From Talaromyces rugulosus (lineage: Eukaryota > Ascomycota > Eurotiomycetes > Eurotiales > Trichocomaceae), in the NCBI RefSeq assembly GCF_013368755.1, contig NC_049563.1, forward strand, positions 3,348,001 to 3,412,000: a DNA stretch of 64,000 nucleotides. The letters run 5' to 3'. The notes below the pieces were generated by a model. It made no database searches and had not been told where the DNA came from. It saw nothing but the letters and a program-made list of their open reading frames with translations. Both the position numbers and the translations under genes were made by a program. Of this stretch, positions 59,565-64,000 are shown in pieces (within the stretch, counting starts at the first letter, position 1; the number at the start of each line of letters is the position of its first letter).

Positions 59565-60467
59565 CTATACAAAAAACTCAAAAACACTCGCAACAATATT
59601 CTCCGGCCGTTCTTCCGGAATATAATGCCCCGAATCCAACGCTCTCCCCTCTACTGTCGAAATAGACACCTTTTTCCATTCAGCCACAGCGTCAAAACAC
59701 TTTTCAATAACACCATGTGCGCCCCAAAACACTTGCAACGGACACTGTATATGCCTGCCTTGCTCAATATCCCGAGCTGCCTCTTCCATATCAACCGTAC
59801 TCGAGGCCCGATAATCCTCACACATGGCATGCACCGTCTGAAAATCCTTCAAATTATTTTCGTATTCTGCCAGACACGCGGCTGTAAAGGGTTCCAACCC
59901 GGCATGTCGCCCGCCCATAAACCCTTGAACCCAGGCCTGCGGGTTGGCAGTAATCGTGTCCTCTGGAAAAGGTGCATCCTGCACGAGAAAGAACCAATGA
60001 AAATACGCCTTTGCGAAGACAAAGTCGGTTTGTGTGTACATTGCCAGCGTCGGGCATATGTCCAGAAATATCGCTTTTTTGACTCGTGCTGGATAGTCAA
60101 CACACAGCCGGTGTGCTACTCGTGCGCCTCTGTCGTGTGCGCATATATAAAATGATTTATTGTCGTTGTTATTAGTTCTAGGACATAGCTCGTCCATAAC
60201 CCGTACCGCGTCTCGCGCCATGGCCTTTTTCCCATATCGCACATGCCCGTCACCACCGTCAGGCTTGGACGACCGGCCGTATCCTCGCAGGTCCATGGCT
60301 ACGACAAAGTACCTTTGCGCGAGATCGTCGGCGATGCGGTGCCAGATGTGGTGCGTCTGGGGGAATCCATGCAGCAGAAGCACCACCGGGCCAGAGCCGC
60401 CGTGGACGCCGTGGATGGTGATGTCGGGCTCGACGGGGATGTTGAAGGTGGTGAAATTGTCGAACAT
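59565..60467 (-). CDS. Alpha/beta hydrolase of the haloacetate dehalogenase / epoxide hydrolase group
   Basis: Single exon, 300 residues from ATG 60467 (an upstream in-frame ATG at 60509 would add MHKNKRKKTPQISI). The oxyanion motif is HGFPQTHHIWH. The nucleophile elbow is AHDRGAR: Asp as nucleophile with Arg at +1 and +4, as in fluoroacetate dehalogenases. YFHWFFL gives the His-Trp pair and DYRASST the Tyr that hold the halide in those enzymes. The catalytic His lies in DSGHYIPEERPE. These residues fit a haloacid dehalogenase better than a soluble epoxide hydrolase, which uses Asp with two lid Tyr. Substrate in the fungus is unknown; many homologues have untested activity. Confidence 0.85.
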   Translation of the reverse strand: MFDNFTTFNIPVEPDITIHGVHGGSGPVVLLLHGFPQTHHIWHRIADDLAQRYFVVAMDLRGYGRSSKPDGGDGHVRYGKKAMARDAVRVMDELCPRTNNNDNKSFYICAHDRGARVAHRLCVDYPARVKKAIFLDICPTLAMYTQTDFVFAKAYFHWFFLVQDAPFPEDTITANPQAWVQGFMGGRHAGLEPFTAACLAEYENNLKDFQTVHAMCEDYRASSTVDMEEAARDIEQGRHIQCPLQVFWGAHGVIEKCFDAVAEWKKVSISTVEGRALDSGHYIPEERPENIVASVFEFFV

Positions 60468-61331
60468 GATCGATATTTGTGGGGTTTTCTTTCTTTTGTT
60501 TTTGTGCATGCTACTTTTTTTTTTGTTGCTTGTGCTCTATTTAATGTAGTTACATGGTGGATCCCGAGACGGTAGAAAGTTCACCCTCGGTACTTCCGGA
60601 TTTGGTAATATTATTTTACCCCACCATGTTTAGGGCTATAAGTCGTGTCTAATTTTGTTAGTTCAAGTAATTTATTTTAGTTACACTCTCCGAGCATTAT
60701 TTTTTATCTATCAATTGATATATGTGGCTACATGTATGAGTCAACTAGTAAAACTTCGGATGAAACCCCGTGGCCGTCCTACTAGGATGTGTATACGTTG
60801 AACACCTTGTGGGCTGTCGTATAAAACATTTCAATTGACGCAAATAAATCGATGGTATTAACGATGCTTTCAAACAAAATGGAAACAGTTATTGGTCTGT
60901 AGCAGTAGACATATGATAGTTTTCAAGTCTCTTCAAGACTTCAGAGACAATACTGACAGTGTAATTTACTTTTACATGACCACATTCTGCATTTTTACCT
61001 GAACAAAGTATTTTTTAAAATACTCCCAGACTCTTCTTTTGAAAAAAACAAGCATCCGATTAATTTAAACTAGGAGGTTTAGAAGAAACTTATTGTTTCA
61101 GGAGACCGTATAGAGTCCGATTCACACTCTCCGAGTCATACTCGGAGTCAACCTTAGAGTCACCATCATACCTTTGGGTCATACTTTGAGTCATGTTTTC
61201 TTATTTAAATATCGCCATGTTCTCTGTTTTATCATTCTCTTTTTTTTTTCCCTCTTCTCAACCTGTGAAAAGCAAGTTTTCTTCTTCCTTTGGAAAGCTC
61301 CCACAGATAGGCTGGATACCTTATAACCAAA
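60468..61331. other. Divergent intergenic region with GAGTCA-type repeats
   Basis: 864 bp between the dehalogenase-like and F-box genes; clearly AT-richer than the coding parts. A set of imperfect direct repeats lies at 61130-61195. Nothing resembling a coding gene is seen. Confidence 0.5.
61130..61195 (+). repeat. Imperfect direct repeats with (G)AGTCA(T) core
   Basis: CGAGTCATACTCGGAGTCA, then TAGAGTCACCATCATAC, TTGGGTCATAC and TTGAGTCATG follow one another. Five copies of RRGTCA are spaced 12-20 bp apart. The last contains TGAGTCA, a match to the CpcA/Gcn4 and AP-1 site. Confidence 0.55.
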
Positions 61332-62992
61332 ATGGCTTATTTTGACAAACTGCCGAATGAAATTCTGCAAAGCATATTCCGTGATGTACTTTATCATTTG
61401 CCTCTGGTTGTCTTTCTTTTCTTACTTATACCTCACAGGTCGGAGACACATCATTGGAAGATCTAAAAAGTTTATCCAAAGTAAACGATAAGTATAGGTG
61501 TATTGCGAATACAATCCTTCACCGAACCAAGCTCATCAAAATATCTACTCACGAAGATCTACTCGAAGCAATAGCAAACTTTGAAAAAGATCAAGATACA
61601 TTGAAAAATGTTCGGCGCCTCAGTGTCTGCGGTCTTATGTCCTTAACAGACAAAGAAAAGGTGCAGATATTGGATAGGTTAGGGACACACCTAGACGATG
61701 ATAAGTCAAAGAGAGACCAAGCCGATGCTTACCAGATTCGTTCTGAGCTTGGACCCATTTATACGCCTGTGACATGGTCCGCGTCAGAAGAGCAAGTTAA
61801 CGAAGGCTGGGGTCCTCTCGCTTCAGTGATTGAAAAATGCAACAATCTCACCGACCTTATTTGGAGCTGCGAGAATCAGTTTCCGCCGTGTCTCTTGAGG
61901 GCCATTGAGCGAAAACATCCAAATTGCCGACTGCACCTCCGACTATTCCGCTTTCACAGCCTGACAGCTTCTGGCGAGGTAGATGGCTACGAGCGAGAAC
62001 TCGTTGAGTCGTTTAATTTGCACAGTATCAGTGTGAGACCGTTCCCGAACGGATTGAATGGCAAGCCCGATTATAACATGGATGCCTTTTATCATGTGCT
62101 TAATGCGGCGCCAAATCTAAAACATGTCAGCATTCTTCCTGCAAGTCAATCGGAAGAACTGGGTCGCAGTTTAGCGGAGGATGATGGGTGGAAAGGATTC
62201 CAGCCGCCTTTGAGGAGCTTGGAAGAAAGATCTCTCTCCTCACTCATGCTGCTCTATGGTCATGAACTGAAAGTAGAGGATCTATCAAAACTGTCCAAAT
62301 ACACCGATCTGTCCAAGATACGCTTCTTGACCCTTGAAGGTGTGACTGACCCCGAGGTTTTCACTTATCTTAGTAAAAATGTCACTTTTGCATCTCTCGA
62401 GATGCTTGATATACATTCGTGTCCGCAAGGTGATAGGGGTGATAGTACATCATTTGCTGCTGCATTTAGCTCCCTCTTAAACAACCTAGAGCCCCTGAAA
62501 GATGTTCGTCTGTCGGGGTATCTAATGAATTCTTTGGTTGAATCGGTCGTGCGGCGACATGGTCAGACCTTACTCAACATGACCTTGCACCCTCTGGATG
62601 ATAGGAGGAGTTTGTGCGGATTGTACTGTGTAGGTGCATATGAAATCAACCTAATACAGTCCTATTGTACTGGGTTGAAGCATCTAAAAATTGTTCCGCA
62701 GCCCTTTTTCGCCCGCCGAACCGGCACCACTTTATTAGACAAATACTATTTTTGTGAAGTTTGTCCGGATCTGCACAGTCTCCGAGAATTAACCCTACAC
62801 TTTGAGGATATGAGAGATGTGGGAAGGGAATATCCTGTCACATTTTATCCCTCTAAAGAGACATTTCACAGTGCCGTTGAAGAAGTCTGGAAGATGATAC
62901 AGGAAAGGAAAGAGAAGCCTTTGAGTGCACTTCACGCGATAGCCCCTGCCGGTGTAAGCCATTCCAAATCCCTTAATATTCAATCCAGCTAA
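61332..62992 (+). CDS. F-box protein with degenerate leucine-rich C-terminus
   Basis: Probable substrate-recognition subunit of an SCF ubiquitin ligase. Two exons (61332-61385, 61439-62992) give 535 residues. The F-box is at the N-terminus: FDKLPNEILQSIFRDVGDTSLEDLKSLSKVNDKYRCIANTILHRTKLIKI, interrupted by the intron after FRD. The rest shows spaced leucine patterns (VRRLSVCGLMSL, LTDLIWSCENQFPP, LKHVSILPAS, IRFLTLEGVTD, LEMLDIHSCPQG, LKDVRLSGYL, LRELTLHFEDM) suggesting irregular LRRs. Such F-box/LRR proteins are numerous and fast-evolving in filamentous fungi. No target can be named. Confidence 0.8.
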
Positions 62993-63422
62993 TGTATAAA
63001 AGCTCTGTGTTTTTACAAAGACCTTGGGCACGAGCGACAAGGAATCCTCGATACCAATCAACGGACATGATAAGAGACCGACTTATAGAACACACGAATA
63101 CATGTTCCGCGCCCTCCCAGGAGCAGATTTTGACCTTGAGTGAGTGGTGTGAAGTGTACTTGTACATTTTCCGGGGCTGTTTCGTGTATACCCAACGATC
63201 CCACCAAGCTCATGCAGCGTTCATGCCAGACTCGGCTATACCTTTGGGTGTATCGGCTGAAAGTTGACGCGATGGGCTAGCTGTACACCCTGGTTTTCTT
63301 TTTCCCCTTAAATGTGTGTTAATGCCCATACCCCATTAGATAGAATGCAAGATATTTTTTACACCATTGACCATCATTGATAAACCTTGCAAAAAAAAGA
63401 AAAGAGTAATATTTAAAAAGAA
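62993..63422. other. Intergenic: F-box 3' side and tartrate dehydrogenase promoter
   Basis: 430 bp between two plus-strand genes. A purine-rich A-tract (about 63391-63421) lies right before the next start codon. No gene is seen. Confidence 0.5.
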
Positions 63423-64000
63423 ATGCCGACTCCCAAATACAACATCGCCTCTATTCCCGCCGACGGCATCGGCATCGAAGTTGTCGCGGCCACCATCAAA
63501 GTAATTGAACATCTGGCGCAAACGCTCAAGACGTTTGAAATCGAGTTCACGCATTTTCCATGGGGCTCGGATTATTACAAAAAGGAGGGCAGGTACCTGC
63601 CAGACGATGTTTTGGATGTTTTGCGGAAATATGATGCTTGTCTGTTTGGCGCTGTCGGTGCGCCTGGTGCGTTTCTACCCACCTTTTCTTTTGTACTGCT
63701 ATATATAATGAAGAAATACTAAATAATACCAACAGACATCCCCGATCACATCTCGCTATGGGGCCTCCTCCTCGCCCTCCGAGGCCCCATGCAGCTATAC
63801 GCCAACGTGCGCCCCGTCCGGCCATTTCCCGGCACTCGCGTACGCTTCGCCGAGTCCAAACCGTCAGACATCGACTGGGTTCTGGTGCGCGAGAACTCTG
63901 AAGGCGAGTACGCTGGCCAGGGAGGACGCAGCCACCTGAACCAACCCTGGGAAACAGCCACCGAGGTCGCCATCTTCACGCGCATCGGCATCGAGCGCAT
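63423..64000 (+). CDS. Tartrate dehydrogenase / D-malate dehydrogenase-like enzyme, partial (C-terminus beyond window)
   Basis: NAD+-dependent beta-decarboxylating dehydrogenase of the isopropylmalate/isocitrate family. Two exons are seen: 63423-63666 and 63736-64000 (open). The N-terminus reads YNIASIPADGIGIEVVAATIKVIEHLA, then YDACLFGAVGAPDIPDHISLWGLLLALRGPMQLYANVRPVRPFPG. The D-HISLWGLLL and YANVRPVR segments are typical of tartrate/D-malate dehydrogenases; isopropylmalate dehydrogenases usually have a different loop here. WVLVRENSEGEYAGQGG is the substrate-binding ENSEGEY motif. The frame continues to the last base (TRIGIERI). Confidence 0.88.

Noticed and set aside
1..64000. tRNA genes, transposons, CRISPR arrays or a secondary-metabolite cluster
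   Set aside because: No tRNA arms with A/B boxes, terminal inverted repeats, transposase or reverse-transcriptase frames, spaced repeats, or PKS/NRPS/terpene enzymes were seen. Short tRNAs with introns could still be missed by eye.

Overview
The window is nuclear DNA of a filamentous ascomycete, most likely a eurotiomycete of the Aspergillus/Penicillium/Talaromyces kind. Genes carry 48-75 nt introns with GT...AG borders and CTAAC/CTGAC branch sites, are monocistronic on both strands, and include fungus-typical families (Rmt2, VTC4, Atg15, AcuK, MeaA-type ammonium permease, HxkA). The hexokinase N-terminus and the AcuK zinc cluster resemble Eurotiales proteins; the genus cannot be fixed from the sequence alone.

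I support 22 protein genes, two of them cut by the window edges. Exon phases were checked by hand, and every complete gene gives an open frame whose spliced length is divisible by three. Left to right: DNMT5-type DNA methyltransferase/SNF2 ATPase (1-6262, minus, C-terminus off the left edge); CSTF2/Rna15 RNA-binding factor (minus); prohibitin-2; Rmt2 arginine methyltransferase; CSC1/TMEM63 channel (minus); MCM4; VTC4 polyphosphate polymerase; Atg15 lipase; OST1 (minus); a pseudouridine-5'-phosphate glycosidase/kinase fusion; AcuK regulator; riboflavin kinase; DHA1 MFS transporter (minus); an orphan four-helix membrane protein (minus); Rad21/Scc1 cohesin (minus); Pmr1 Ca2+/Mn2+ ATPase; MeaA-type ammonium transporter (minus); COG4 (minus); Hst2-like sirtuin; hexokinase; peroxisomal enoyl-CoA hydratase; haloacetate-dehalogenase-like hydrolase (minus); F-box protein; and a tartrate/D-malate dehydrogenase-like enzyme running off the right edge.

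Most of the window is housekeeping: replication and cohesion (MCM4, Rad21), secretory pathway (OST1, COG4, Pmr1), vacuole and autophagy (VTC4, Atg15), and carbon and nitrogen control (hexokinase, AcuK, MeaA). The last 6 kb (hydratase, dehalogenase-like, F-box, tartrate dehydrogenase) looks more accessory. There is no transposon, CRISPR array, rRNA or tRNA gene that I can support, and no biosynthetic cluster.

The most notable locus is the DNMT5 gene at the left edge. One polypeptide carries a complete cytosine-5 methyltransferase, a Cys-rich cluster, a SNF2 ATPase split by an inserted RING finger, and no N-terminal chromodomain. Other points worth a second look: tandem MluI cell-cycle boxes before MCM4; a repeated E-box 14-mer between rad21 and pmr1; a GATA cluster before the ammonium permease gene; a canonical separase-like site in Rad21; a stop-free in-frame 57-nt intron in the CSC1 channel; and a possible N-myristoylation signal on the sirtuin.
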